Shown here: piece after piece, positions 1 to 7,869 of the stretch
Numbering within the stretch: position 1 is the first letter of the stretch
How the letters are laid out: each line of letters begins with the position of its first letter
Assembly: GCA_937983015.1 (NCBI GenBank)
Contig: CALKAK010000078.1
Coordinates: 1 to 12,092 of the forward strand
Direction: 5' to 3'
DNA: 12,092 nt
Origin: an uncultured Bacillaceae bacterium
GTDB lineage: Bacteria > Bacillota > Bacilli > Bacillales > Caldibacillaceae
Notes under the pieces: generated by a model
What the model was told of the DNA's origin: nothing
Database searches by the model: none
Seen by the model: the letters and a program-made list of their open reading frames with translations, nothing else
Position numbers and translations under genes: made by a program

Positions 1-671
1 TACGAAAAAAACCCGTTCCACTTGTGTAACAGGCAGTGAAGGATGAATTGTTATGGTTGGTCAAACCCCATCACGAGCGTATGTTCTATGCTTTGTTATT
101 TTTTCAGAAAAATATCTTCGTTTCAAAATCGGGTTTTTCAATCGCTTTTAGTAAAGAAGGCGAACTTCCCGTTGTAAAAACCATGATTAGACTAAACGAT
201 AATAAACCTGGTAGCAGCCGCTTTTTGTGAGGATCCCCCGCCTTTTTCATCGTGTTCCCGCCAAGTTTTCCTTACCTTTTATTCATCCCTTATCGAATAG
301 AAGCTATTTTACGTAATAGTTATGGAATACACAAACTATTTCATTAGTAAATGCGTAGTGAAAGATCGTGCGCAGTTATGAACGGTGAATAAAATCAGAC
401 AAAATGATTTGGGTGAAGAGAAAATTTTATTTTTCACAGCATTGAAAGATCTGGTTGGTTTTGCGGAAGTTGAAAAAATTCGCGAAAGGCTCGTCGTTCT
501 ACGCAATATCCGAAAAAATTTCCCGAAACCAAGTTTCAATCCGCAATACATAGATTCCAATCGCAAAAAAAAAATAGAAATCACGAAAACGAGAACGAAA
601 TTCACGAAATATCGCCGGCTCCCCTTACTATGAAAATGATTTTCTTTATACTTTGACAAGGAAATCCAAGC
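1..671. other. Intergenic stretch without a supportable gene
   Basis: No reading frame here has a convincing ribosome binding site and a recognisable product. Two open frames exist on the plus strand, a GTG-started one at 36-230 and another GTG-started one at 385-633, with a 119-codon frame opposite the second. Their translations are rich in Lys/Phe/Ile in the way AT-rich noncoding DNA gives, and I recognise no motif. The stretch lies downstream of the dicarboxylate transporter's terminator. It may be remnant coding sequence, but nothing proves it. Confidence 0.5.
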
Positions 672-702
672 AAAAAATAAGGCCGGATCCAGCATCCGGT
701 CC
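672..702 (-). terminator. Rho-independent terminator of the DASS transporter gene
   Basis: Read on the minus strand, CCGGAT (699-694) pairs with ATCCGG (688-683) around a five-base loop. An A-rich plus-strand tract at 672-678 follows, which gives a U run in the transcript. It begins about a dozen bases after the transporter stop codon. Confidence 0.75.
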
Positions 703-713
703 CATTTTATTAG

Positions 714-2342
714 TTAGCGAAAGGATTCCGGTAAAACATGGATATCGATGCCCCAGGCAATCGGCATGTGAAAATAGATGAAAAGACTGATTAGAAAGAC
801 GGCTATGACATTGACCCAGAAGCCTGCTTTGATCATATCGTTGATTCGAATATGCCCCGAACCAAAGACAATCGCGTTTGGCGGTGTGGCAACTGGCATC
901 ATGAATGCACAGGAAGCCGCGATCCCTGCAGCGACCATCAAGCTAAACGGATGCACGTTTAACGCGAACGCAAAGGAAGCCATAATCGGGTACATCATCG
1001 TGGCCGTAGCCGTGTTGGATGTCAGCTCGGTCAAAGCGATCACTAATAAAGTTACGATAAAGATAATCAAGAAGAAATTGATATTTTGCAAGACGGTCAA
1101 TTTTTCACCGATCCACTGCGAAAGACCGGTTTCACTAAATCCTTTCGCAATCGCCAAACCTCCACCAAATAATAATAGTACGCCCCAGGGCACTTCTTTG
1201 GCATCTTTCCAGTTTACTAAAGCCCCATCTTCATTATTTTTCGTCGGCAATAAAAACAATACTACTGCCGCTAAAATAGCGATTAAGGTGTCGCTTAAAC
1301 CATCGATAAATTTTTCGAGAACCAAAGTCCGCGTAATCCAGGCGAATGCGGTTAAGGAAAAGACGGATAAAACGAGTTTCTCCTCAAAGCTCATCGGTCC
1401 TAGCTTTTTCCTCTCGTTTAAAATCACCTCGCGACCACCGGGAATCTCTTTCAGATTTACTTTAAAAGCGATTTTCACTAAATAGACCCATGTCAATAAA
1501 AGCAATAATGCGGCAAAAGGTGTGCCGAATGCCATCCAGCGGGCAAAAGAAATTTCAGTGTTAAATAGTTCTTCGATCATGCTGGCAAAAATAACGTTCG
1601 GTGGAGTGCCGATTAAAGTTCCGAGACCGCCGATTGATGCCGCGTAAGCGATACCGAGCATGATAGCCCTGGCAAAATTTTCATTAACTTTTTCGTTTTC
1701 TTTCATCAGTAAATTGGAAACGTGAGCGATCACGGCCATACCGATCGGTAACATCATCATGGCGGTCGCGGTATTGGAGATCCACATAGAAAGGAACCCG
1801 GTAGCGAGCATAAATCCTAACACGATGCGCTGCGTACTTGTTCCAACCAATAAAATGATATTCAGGGCTATACGCTGATGTAAATTCCATTTTTCCATCG
1901 CAATCGCGATCACGAAGCCACCGAGAAACAAGAAGATGTTCGGATCACCATAAGCGGATGTAACCTCGCCGATATTCGTAAAGGCACCTGTAAGCGGAAA
2001 CAAGATGATCGGCAATAAGCTTGTGGCCGGAATCGGAATGGCCTCTGTAATCCACCATGTTGCGACCCAGGCCGTGCTCGCCAAAACCGCCAAAGCTTCT
2101 TTAGACATTCCTCCAGGTGATAATCCGAAATAAATCCCGACAAACAAAGCGGGCCCCAAGACAAGGCCGATATTTTGCCGCAAAGATCGCTTCCTGCCGG
2201 GTATCGCATGTTTTTCCTCGCTTTTTTCGGCGAACGCCTGTCGTTTGAAGGCTTGTCCAGTTACAATCAAACGAAAAGTATCTTTCACTTTAATATGTTG
2301 CTGCCATAATTTCCCCCATGTTTGACTGATAAAAGTCCCCAT
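714..2342 (-). CDS. DASS-family sodium/dicarboxylate symporter (SdcS-like)
   Basis: This is a secondary transporter of the divalent anion:Na+ symporter family, predicted to import C4-dicarboxylates such as succinate, fumarate or malate across the cytoplasmic membrane. The 542-residue protein has a hydrophilic N-terminal tail of about 55 residues, then many hydrophobic segments. The two repeat halves each carry the family's Na+/carboxylate-binding SNT motif (SNTAT at 189-193 and 442-446), and each is followed by a TPPN loop (GTPPN 245-249, ATPPN 485-489). The length is close to the roughly 520 residues of Staphylococcus SdcS. I chose the ATG at 2342 because AGGGGG lies 6-7 bases before it. A GTG 16 codons upstream is in frame but has no ribosome site. 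The gene is monocistronic, with its own promoter and terminator. The exact substrate cannot be told from sequence. Confidence 0.9.
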   Translation of the reverse strand: MGTFISQTWGKLWQQHIKVKDTFRLIVTGQAFKRQAFAEKSEEKHAIPGRKRSLRQNIGLVLGPALFVGIYFGLSPGGMSKEALAVLASTAWVATWWITEAIPIPATSLLPIILFPLTGAFTNIGEVTSAYGDPNIFLFLGGFVIAIAMEKWNLHQRIALNIILLVGTSTQRIVLGFMLATGFLSMWISNTATAMMMLPIGMAVIAHVSNLLMKENEKVNENFARAIMLGIAYAASIGGLGTLIGTPPNVIFASMIEELFNTEISFARWMAFGTPFAALLLLLTWVYLVKIAFKVNLKEIPGGREVILNERKKLGPMSFEEKLVLSVFSLTAFAWITRTLVLEKFIDGLSDTLIAILAAVVLFLLPTKNNEDGALVNWKDAKEVPWGVLLLFGGGLAIAKGFSETGLSQWIGEKLTVLQNINFFLIIFIVTLLVIALTELTSNTATATMMYPIMASFAFALNVHPFSLMVAAGIAASCAFMMPVATPPNAIVFGSGHIRINDMIKAGFWVNVIAVFLISLFIYFHMPIAWGIDIHVLPESFR

Positions 2343-2404
2343 ATTATTCCCCCTGGTTAATATGTTATGCCAATGAGCGATGCGACCCACTAATATGATA
2401 TTAT

Positions 2405-2432
2405 GTTATACCAAGAAATTGTTTTTTGTCAA
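2405..2432 (-). promoter_or_regulatory. Sigma-A-type promoter for the DASS transporter
   Basis: On the minus strand a perfect -35 TTGACA (2432-2427) is separated by 16 bases from TATAAC (2410-2405), a 5/6 match to the -10 consensus. The start would leave a leader of about 55 bases before the ATG at 2342. I see no convincing catabolite-response element. Confidence 0.7.
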
Positions 2433-2620
2433 TTGATAAATCTGAATATTATTTTTTCACATACTTATATAATAAAGACGGAATTTTCCTTCTATTGATT
2501 CTATTATCTGTAGATAGAACAAATTATCTTCCGATAGACTTTTAAGCTTGAAAACCTTAACACGATCAGAAGCCGTTTTTTCAAATAAAGGATTTTTTTC
2601 GGAAAACCCCGGAGAAATAA
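2433..2620. other. AT-rich spacer between cotE terminator and transporter promoter
   Basis: A 60-codon minus-strand frame at 2457-2639 runs through the cotE terminator and lacks a ribosome site, so I do not call it. Otherwise I see nothing here. In B. subtilis mutS begins at this point after cotE; it is absent. Confidence 0.5.
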
Positions 2621-2648
2621 CAAAAAAGGCTACCTGCAAAAGTAGCCT
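2621..2648 (-). terminator. Rho-independent terminator of cotE
   Basis: On the minus strand AGGCTAC (2648-2642) pairs with GTAGCCT (2633-2627) around an eight-base loop. Six U residues (2626-2621) follow at once. It starts a few bases past the cotE stop codon. Confidence 0.85.
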
Positions 2649-2659
2649 CCTTACAATTG

Positions 2660-3202
2660 TTATTCTTCTTCATCATTCACTAAGAAGTCGGGATTAATTT
2701 CTGCCAATTCCTCATCATCCAATTCCCAATCAAAATCATCATCGTCGAAATCCTTTTCATCGGCCAGTAAAACGATGACTTTTGTTTCACCAATCAATTC
2801 AACGAGCATTTCCCTTTCAGCTGTCACCAAAATTTTATTACCTTTTGGCGAGATGACCGCCTCGACACAGTTCGGCTGCTGCAAAACCCGGGCGATGACC
2901 TCTTTATCTTCGATCGCTTGATCATCCCGGTATTTTAATTTGATGACATCCTTATATTTTACCGTTTCATTCACAACATCTGTTTTTGTATTATCGGCAT
3001 ACGAATACCAGCAGTTGATATCGTAAGATCCGTAAATTTCTACCTTTTTATCTACCTTTTTTGCCTCATATTTATGATTGATAATCCAGCAGCCAAGAAT
3101 GCTTGTCGGGGTGTGCGGCGGTTGAATGGCGTGTTTCGATTGGGTAGATTTTTTCCCTTTCGCAACTACCGCTTTTGTAATAATCTGTCTGGCTTTTGCC
3201 AT
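2660..3202 (-). CDS. cotE: Spore outer-coat morphogenetic protein CotE
   Basis: CotE is made in the mother cell during sporulation. It forms a ring around the forespore onto which the outer coat assembles. The 180-residue product matches the family's length (181 in B. subtilis) and has its hallmarks: a basic N-terminus beginning MAKARQIITKAVVAKG, a conserved central beta-rich region with GCWIINH near residue 37 and GSYDINCWYSY near 58, and a strongly acidic tail rich in D and E after residue 150. The start has a good ribosome site, GAGGAGGT, about nine bases upstream. As in Bacillus it follows the miaB-ricA pair, but a phosphoesterase gene separates it from ricA, and mutS does not follow. It has its own terminator and probably a mother-cell sigma-factor promoter. 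Confidence 0.95.
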   Translation of the reverse strand: MAKARQIITKAVVAKGKKSTQSKHAIQPPHTPTSILGCWIINHKYEAKKVDKKVEIYGSYDINCWYSYADNTKTDVVNETVKYKDVIKLKYRDDQAIEDKEVIARVLQQPNCVEAVISPKGNKILVTAEREMLVELIGETKVIVLLADEKDFDDDDFDWELDDEELAEINPDFLVNDEEE

Positions 3203-3233
3203 GCGAGCGTTACCTCCTCTACCTTTGTCATTT

Positions 3234-3262
3234 CATCCTATGCGGGACAATAGACTAGTGTG
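3234..3262 (-). promoter_or_regulatory. Candidate sigma-K-like promoter of cotE
   Basis: On the minus strand GCATAGGATG (3243-3234) fits the sigma-K -10 pattern gCATAnnnTA except for the last base. CACA (3262-3259) 15 bases upstream fits the mACm -35. The start point would leave a leader of about 25 bases, just enough for the ribosome site. B. subtilis cotE is known to have late mother-cell promoters. The match is short and unproven. An 8-bp dyad (ATTTCATC 3230-3237, GATGAAAT 3262-3269) frames it. Confidence 0.35.
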
Positions 3263-3320
3263 ATGAAATTTACGGGAAAACTCTGTAAAAAGAGGTCCTC
3301 CCGCATGGCAAAACCATGTA

Positions 3321-4094
3321 TTATCGCTTTTTTATCGTAATTAAATGGGTTTCCGCCCGGGCGCGAAAACGCAGGGGTAACCAGGTTGTCCCGTATCCGT
3401 TTGTGATCAATACATCGGTTTGTTCCAGGCGGAAATAACCTCCCAATGGATACGGTGCGATCCCGAAAAGATTGATCTGCCCGCCATGGGTATGTCCACA
3501 TAAGGTAAGATGCACATTTTCTTCACCGTCCATCATATCCAAAACTTTCGGATTATGACAACAGACGATCTTAAACATTTCTCGACCAATACCGGTAAGC
3601 GCACCATGTAAATCCGCATCTTCATAGGCGATTTCGCCGATACCGATCAGGGCGATCGCTTTTCCCGATTTTGTTGGCAACAAGACATGGTCATTTTCTA
3701 AAATAGCGATTCCTTCCTCCAAAAAAAGCTTTCGTAATTCTTCCCGCCCCAGTTCATAATCATTGTTCCCCCAAATAAAATAAACGGGACCAATTTGTCT
3801 CAGGCGCCGTAAATTTTCTCTGATTTGTGAAAATGGAACTCCCTTTTCGGCGAGATCCCCTCCGATGATAACGAGATCGGCTTTCCCTTTCACACCTTCG
3901 ACGATGGAGCGGTCAACCAACCGGCGGTGGATATCAGAAATAAAAAAGATTTTCACTTCATCAACAGGATCAGGAAAATCATCGTATTCTAAAGTTATGG
4001 ATATGATACGATTTTGAAAGGCTTCACGCCACATATGTATAATTAAAGCGCAGCCGAGCGCGATAATACTTAAGAACCAAAGGAAATTTTCCAT
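3321..4094 (-). CDS. Membrane-anchored metallophosphoesterase (YkuE/YpbG-like)
   Basis: This is a calcineurin-like metal-dependent phosphoesterase of 257 residues. All metal-ligand motifs of the family appear in order: DIH (D54, H56), GGD (D80), GNND (N110), a lone H180, and GHTH (H201, H203) followed by GGQ. Residues 4-20 form one hydrophobic segment (FLWFLSIIALGCALIIH) that looks like an N-terminal anchor. Whether the catalytic domain faces inside or outside cannot be settled from sequence alone. The ATG has AGGGGAG about six bases upstream and a sigma-A-like promoter, so it is probably transcribed separately from ricA. It sits between ricA and cotE, a position empty in B. subtilis. The substrate is unknown; related proteins act on phosphodiesters or lipid-linked phosphates. 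Confidence 0.88.
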   Translation of the reverse strand: MENFLWFLSIIALGCALIIHMWREAFQNRIISITLEYDDFPDPVDEVKIFFISDIHRRLVDRSIVEGVKGKADLVIIGGDLAEKGVPFSQIRENLRRLRQIGPVYFIWGNNDYELGREELRKLFLEEGIAILENDHVLLPTKSGKAIALIGIGEIAYEDADLHGALTGIGREMFKIVCCHNPKVLDMMDGEENVHLTLCGHTHGGQINLFGIAPYPLGGYFRLEQTDVLITNGYGTTWLPLRFRARAETHLITIKKR

Positions 4095-4120
4095 TCAAAC
4101 TCCCCTAATGTTTTTTCTCT

Positions 4121-4150
4121 ATTTTATGGGGAAACGAGCATCCATGGCAA
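4121..4150 (-). promoter_or_regulatory. Sigma-A-type promoter for the metallophosphoesterase
   Basis: On the minus strand TTGCCA (4150-4145, 5/6) is followed after 18 bases by TAAAAT (4126-4121, 5/6). This leaves a leader of about 20-25 bases to the ribosome site and ATG at 4094. Confidence 0.5.
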
Positions 4151-4190
4151 GAGTCCAGAAATTCTTCAATGAGAGCGTCCTCATGATAAA

Positions 4191-4230
4191 AAAAGAAGGG
4201 CTGTTTCTCGCAAAACAGGAAACAGCGCCC
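4191..4230 (-). terminator. Rho-independent terminator of the miaB-ricA operon
   Basis: Read on the minus strand, GGGCGCTGTTTC (4230-4219) pairs with GAAACAGCCC (4207-4198) with one bulge, around an 11-base loop. A U-rich run follows (plus-strand A tract from about 4197 down to 4188). It lies just after the ricA stop. Confidence 0.85.
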
Positions 4231-4250
4231 CCTCCTTAAAGATAACAGAA

Positions 4251-4685
4251 TCATTTTAATTCAATGCGCTGCCGCCGGGATTGTTCGACGGCAGCTCCTG
4301 TTTTTCCGCGCAAAAGGTCACCATTCGTCGATTTGATAATCTCATCGGTCACGGTATTGGCGATGGCATTTGTCACCATTTGCAAAAGTTCGTTTACCAC
4401 ATATTGAGATTCTTTGAATTCCTGAACGACCGGAATTTCGTCGATCTCCGCTTCCAATTTTTCAATCTGTTTTTCTACTTCTTTTAAAGCGTTGAATTTC
4501 CCATAGTTTTGTAAATTGACCGCATGCTTTTGCAGCTTTTTAATTTGATTGATCTTCCGCTGCACTTTTTGATTTTGATTGATCTTCGCTTCTGCCTTTT
4601 TAAAAAACTGTACTTCCTCCGTATTCGCGATCATTTTTGCTAATTCCCGTGCTTTATCCAGGATTTCTTCCTTACTATACCCCAT
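4251..4685 (-). CDS. ricA: RicA (YmcA), RNase Y-associated regulator
   Basis: RicA belongs to the YlbF/YmcA superfamily. In B. subtilis it forms the Y-complex with RicF (YlbF) and RicT (YaaT), which steers RNase Y processing of mRNAs and is needed for competence, biofilm formation and sporulation. The 144 residues (143 in B. subtilis) are mostly helical and charged, with conserved blocks FFKKAEAKIN (27-36), EIPVVQEF and the GDLLRGKTG segment near 123-131. The ATG follows the miaB TAA with no gap, and its GAGGTGG site lies inside miaB, so translation is probably coupled. Oddly, the protein has no cysteine: B. subtilis RicA ends in a short tail with a cysteine reported to help bind an Fe-S cluster, whereas this tail reads VEQSRRQRIELK. 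Confidence 0.93.
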   Translation of the reverse strand: MGYSKEEILDKARELAKMIANTEEVQFFKKAEAKINQNQKVQRKINQIKKLQKHAVNLQNYGKFNALKEVEKQIEKLEAEIDEIPVVQEFKESQYVVNELLQMVTNAIANTVTDEIIKSTNGDLLRGKTGAAVEQSRRQRIELK

Positions 4686-6272
4686 TTAGACCACCTCGGC
4701 TTGTTTGTCTTCTCTCACCATTTCCCCTCGTAATGTCCAGGTTTTTGCTTCCGTGATTCTCACATGAACAAGTTGACCGATCGCCGATTTAGGACCGATG
4801 AAGTTAACAAGTTTATTTCCCCTTGTATACCCTGCGAGCACGTTCGGATTTTTCTTAGACTCACCTTCAACGAGCACTTCAACGATTTTTCCTTCGTACG
4901 CTTTATTTTTTTCCAATGCGATTTCAGCAACAAGGTCATTCAACCGTTGCAAGCGCTCTTTTTTCACTTCCAGCGGAACATTATCTTTCATGCGGGCGGC
5001 CGGTGTTCCTTCCCGGGGTGAGTAAATAAATGTGTAAGCAGAATCAAAACCAACTTCGCGGTATAGAGACAACGTTTCCTCGAATTGTTCCTCGGTTTCA
5101 TTCGGGAAACCGACAATAATATCCGTAGTCAGGACGACATTCGGAATCGCCTTTTTAATTTTTTCAACGAGCTCGAGATACGACTCGCGCGTATAAACAC
5201 GCCCCATCAATTTCAATACTTCCGTAGAACCGGATTGGACCGGAAGATGAATATGTTCGACAAGGTTACCGCCTTTGGCAAGAACCTCGATTAAATGATC
5301 GTCAAAATCCCGGGGATGGCTCGATGTAAAGCGAATCCGCGGAATGTCAATTTTACGAAGATCGTCCATCAAATCGCCAAAACGATAGTCGATATCATCG
5401 AAATCTTTTCCGTAGGCGTTGACATTTTGCCCGAGTAAGGTAACTTCCTTATACCCTTGTCGTGCGAGTTCACGAACTTCTGCGATGATGTCTTCCGGTC
5501 TCCGGCTCCGCTCTTTCCCCCGGGTATACGGAACGATACAGTAGGTACAGAACTTATCACAACCGTACATGATATTGACCCAGGCTTTGATATTCCCGAT
5601 CCGTGCTTTCGGAAGGTTTTCTACAATATCCCCTTCCTTGGACCAGACTTCAACGACCATCTCTTTAGACATGTAAGCCTCGTTCAACAGATAGGGTAAA
5701 CGATGGATGTTATGGGTACCGAAGATCAAATCCACGAATTGATATTTTTGTAAGATTTTATTGACGACGCTTTCTTCCTGGGCCATACACCCGCATACAC
5801 CGAGGATCAGATCCGGTTTTTCCAGTTTTAACGGTTTTAAGTGGCCAAGTTCACCGAAGACCCGGTTTTCCGCGTTTTCCCTGATCGCGCACGTATTCAT
5901 CAGGATGATATCGGCATCTGTTTCCTCTTCTGTCGGTTCATAGCCAAGTTCCATTAAAATACCGGCCATCACTTCAGAGTCGTGTTCATTCATTTGGCAC
6001 CCGTATGTCTTGATTAAAAACTTACGCCCTTCCCCCATTCCGCGAAATTCATCGGGAATAGAAAACTTTTCATATCGGGGTGGATTTTTCGTACGTTTCC
6101 GGGCGGCCCGTAAATTCGGTGGCTGGAATGTAGAAACGCCGAAATATTTGGCGATCATTTCATCCGCGCTCGTTTCTTTGATTCGTTTCAGGTGATCCTG
6201 GGCGGATTTTTTGTCCGCTGGATTCTCTGAAACTTTAACCCGTTGATAATCTAGACGCATTTTCTCGTTCAT
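4686..6272 (-). CDS. miaB: tRNA-2-methylthio-N6-isopentenyladenosine-37 synthase MiaB
   Basis: MiaB is a radical-SAM methylthiotransferase that adds the 2-methylthio group to i6A37 of tRNAs reading UNN codons. The 528-residue protein shows the N-terminal methylthiotransferase domain with its three cluster cysteines (TYGCQMNEHD C92, MNTCAIREN C128, GVCGCMAQEE C162). The radical-SAM CxxxCxxC motif follows (YGCDKFCTYC: C238, C242, C245), then a C-terminal TRAM-type region after about 455. I chose the ATG at 6272 because AAAGGAGAT lies six bases upstream and the protein then begins MNEK like B. subtilis MiaB. The open frame runs 32 codons further upstream through the leader and promoter and is not expected to be translated. 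It heads the miaB-ricA operon. Confidence 0.96.
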   Translation of the reverse strand: MNEKMRLDYQRVKVSENPADKKSAQDHLKRIKETSADEMIAKYFGVSTFQPPNLRAARKRTKNPPRYEKFSIPDEFRGMGEGRKFLIKTYGCQMNEHDSEVMAGILMELGYEPTEEETDADIILMNTCAIRENAENRVFGELGHLKPLKLEKPDLILGVCGCMAQEESVVNKILQKYQFVDLIFGTHNIHRLPYLLNEAYMSKEMVVEVWSKEGDIVENLPKARIGNIKAWVNIMYGCDKFCTYCIVPYTRGKERSRRPEDIIAEVRELARQGYKEVTLLGQNVNAYGKDFDDIDYRFGDLMDDLRKIDIPRIRFTSSHPRDFDDHLIEVLAKGGNLVEHIHLPVQSGSTEVLKLMGRVYTRESYLELVEKIKKAIPNVVLTTDIIVGFPNETEEQFEETLSLYREVGFDSAYTFIYSPREGTPAARMKDNVPLEVKKERLQRLNDLVAEIALEKNKAYEGKIVEVLVEGESKKNPNVLAGYTRGNKLVNFIGPKSAIGQLVHVRITEAKTWTLRGEMVREDKQAEVV

Positions 6273-6336
6273 AGAAATCTCCTTTCTCATTAAAAGAATC
6301 GATGAATTTCCTATAAAAAAGATACACCACCATAAC

Positions 6337-6365
6337 ATTATATATTGTCTGAAAACAACAAACAA
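6337..6365 (-). promoter_or_regulatory. Likely sigma-A promoter of miaB-ricA
   Basis: On the minus strand a perfect -10 TATAAT (6342-6337) is preceded at 17 bases by TTGTTT (6365-6360), a weak 3/6 -35. The transcript would have a leader of about 60 bases ending in the strong AAAGGAGAT ribosome site. Confidence 0.5.
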
Positions 6366-6541
6366 CATTCGACCCGGAAAATCACCATATTTTTGCTATT
6401 TTACCGGACAAATACAAGTATTATCATGAATTAATAGTGTTCTTTCGAATCAACGAAGGATACAAGTTAAAATTCCTTTCTGAACGGGTAGTTTCATGTA
6501 TGATAAAATAAAGTTCACCCCAAAATTCAGGAGGTAACGGA

Positions 6542-6861
6542 ATGCCACAAGCCAAAATACTCGTTGTCGAAGATGAAGAAAAAATCTCCCGGCTTCTCGA
6601 GCTGGAGCTGGAATTTGAAGGTTACCAAGTAACGAAAGTAGAAGATGGTATCACTGCACTGGAAAAATATCGAACCGAAGAGTGGGATTTCATCTAGCTC
6701 GATGTTATGCTTCCGGAAATCGATGGGATCGAGGTGTTGCGCCGGATTCGAAAAACAGACCCCCTAACACCGGTGATCATACTGACGGCCAATCCAGTGT
6801 GGATGACAAGGTCACCGGATTGGACTTGGGTGCGAATGATTATGTGACAATAATTCAATAA
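6542..6861 (+). pseudogene. Dead OmpR-type response regulator (receiver domain remnant)
   Basis: An intact ribosome site (AGGAGGT, 6530-6536) precedes an ATG opening a classic receiver domain: ILVVEDEEKISRLLELELE, then the phospho-acceptor strand. The frame is cut by a TAG at 6695-6697 directly before LDVMLPEIDG, where relatives have a hydrophobic residue. It continues through RRIRKTDPLTPVIILTA and loses one base near 6790-6793. The shifted frame then reads SSVDDKVTGLDLGANDYVT and stops at 6861. The DNA-binding domain and any partner histidine kinase are missing. Two independent lesions plus a truncation mean it is not functional. It resembles ArlR/YkoG-type OmpR-family regulators. It is divergent from miaB. 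Confidence 0.88.
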
Positions 6862-6959
6862 TCTGAAATTTAACCGTTCTTGTGGTGGATATAGGTTTAT
6901 TTTACATGATTTCCAACGGAAGATTTGTGGGCGGAATCGATTATCTGTTTTTTCGGTTA

Positions 6960-7847
6960 TTAACGGATGATCAACTCCATAAATTTAACCGCAGCATGAT
7001 ACATTGGTACGGATTGTAAACATACGATGCCGATCTGTCGTTTTGGAATGGGTTCAACGAGTGGCACCTCATACAAGATCCCCTTTTCCAGGTAATCCTT
7101 TGTAAATTCCCGTACCACACAGGAAATCCCCATATTGATCCGGGCGAACTCGAGGACTAGATCGTATGAACCGAGTTCGAACCGCGGCGCAAGGTCAAAG
7201 CCTTTTTCTTTCAAAAAATTTTCCACATATCGCCGCGAATTCGATTTCTTCTCTAAAAAAATCAACGGAAGTTTCATTAAATATTCAAAAGTTACCGGTT
7301 GTTCCGTTATCCTTTTATATTTTTCCCCGCACACAAATACATCCTGAATGTCTTTGATCGGATAGACTTCCAGTCGTTCATCATCCACCGGTAGATTACA
7401 TATTCCGATATCCACCTCCCCCGCTTTGATCAACTCGATGATCTCTTGCGTTGTCCCGTTCTGGATTTCCAGATTCACCCCCGGATGGCGCGAATGAAAC
7501 TTCTCGAAATAGGGTAATAAAAAGTAACGGGAGATCGTATCACCAACACCGAGGCGCAATTGGCCACTTTTTAGCATTCGTACTTCATCAATCTTTTCCT
7601 CCGCAGTACGGAGCAAATTTAAAGCGGCCCCGACATATTCGTGAATCATTTTTCCTTCATCGGTTAACTTCACGCCCCTTGGTGTTCGATGAAATAACTG
7701 GACACCAAGTTCCGTTTCCAGGTTCTGGATCGCTTGACTGACTGCCGATTGGGTCATGAAGAGCTTTCGCGCCGCCTCAGAAAAACTACTGTACTGTCCT
7801 GCGACATGAAATATGTGATAAGAATCGAGATTTAACGTTCTATACAT
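6960..7847 (-). CDS. LysR-family transcriptional regulator
   Basis: This is a 295-residue LysR-type regulator, the usual length for the family. Residues about 5-64 form the winged helix-turn-helix (FSEAARKLFMTQSAVSQAI, then ELGVQLFHRTPRGVKLTDEG). A linker helix follows and then, from about 92, a periplasmic-binding-protein-like effector domain (GQLRLGVGDTISRYFLLP...). The ATG has AAGGTGAG about five bases upstream. It is divergent from the CofE-like gene, with promoters overlapping in the 120-bp gap. In this arrangement LysR proteins typically repress themselves and activate the neighbour in response to a small ligand. The CofE-like gene is therefore the best candidate target. The ligand cannot be read from the sequence. 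Confidence 0.93.
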   Translation of the reverse strand: MYRTLNLDSYHIFHVAGQYSSFSEAARKLFMTQSAVSQAIQNLETELGVQLFHRTPRGVKLTDEGKMIHEYVGAALNLLRTAEEKIDEVRMLKSGQLRLGVGDTISRYFLLPYFEKFHSRHPGVNLEIQNGTTQEIIELIKAGEVDIGICNLPVDDERLEVYPIKDIQDVFVCGEKYKRITEQPVTFEYLMKLPLIFLEKKSNSRRYVENFLKEKGFDLAPRFELGSYDLVLEFARINMGISCVVREFTKDYLEKGILYEVPLVEPIPKRQIGIVCLQSVPMYHAAVKFMELIIR

Positions 7848-7869
7848 ATTAACTCACCTTATATCCGTT

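Noticed and set aside
36..230. 64-codon plus-strand frame near the left edge
   Set aside because: GTG start without a convincing ribosome site and no recognisable product; could be a remnant but cannot be shown.
385..633. 82-codon plus-strand frame (and the 119-codon frame opposite)
   Set aside because: No ribosome site, lysine/phenylalanine-rich low-complexity translation, no motif I recognise; cannot be supported as a gene.
778..1485. 235-codon plus-strand frame
   Set aside because: Antisense shadow of the DASS transporter; composition follows the complementary membrane helices.
2343..2390. 16-codon N-terminal extension of the DASS transporter
   Set aside because: GTG start without a ribosome site, only a few bases after the predicted transcription start; AGGGGG precedes the ATG at 2342.
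3238..3501. 87-codon minus-strand frame over the end of the phosphoesterase gene
   Set aside because: Out-of-frame shadow that covers the cotE promoter region; the phosphoesterase frame has all catalytic motifs.
6273..6368. 32-codon N-terminal extension of MiaB
   Set aside because: It covers the leader and promoter; the ATG at 6272 has the strong ribosome site and matches the family start.
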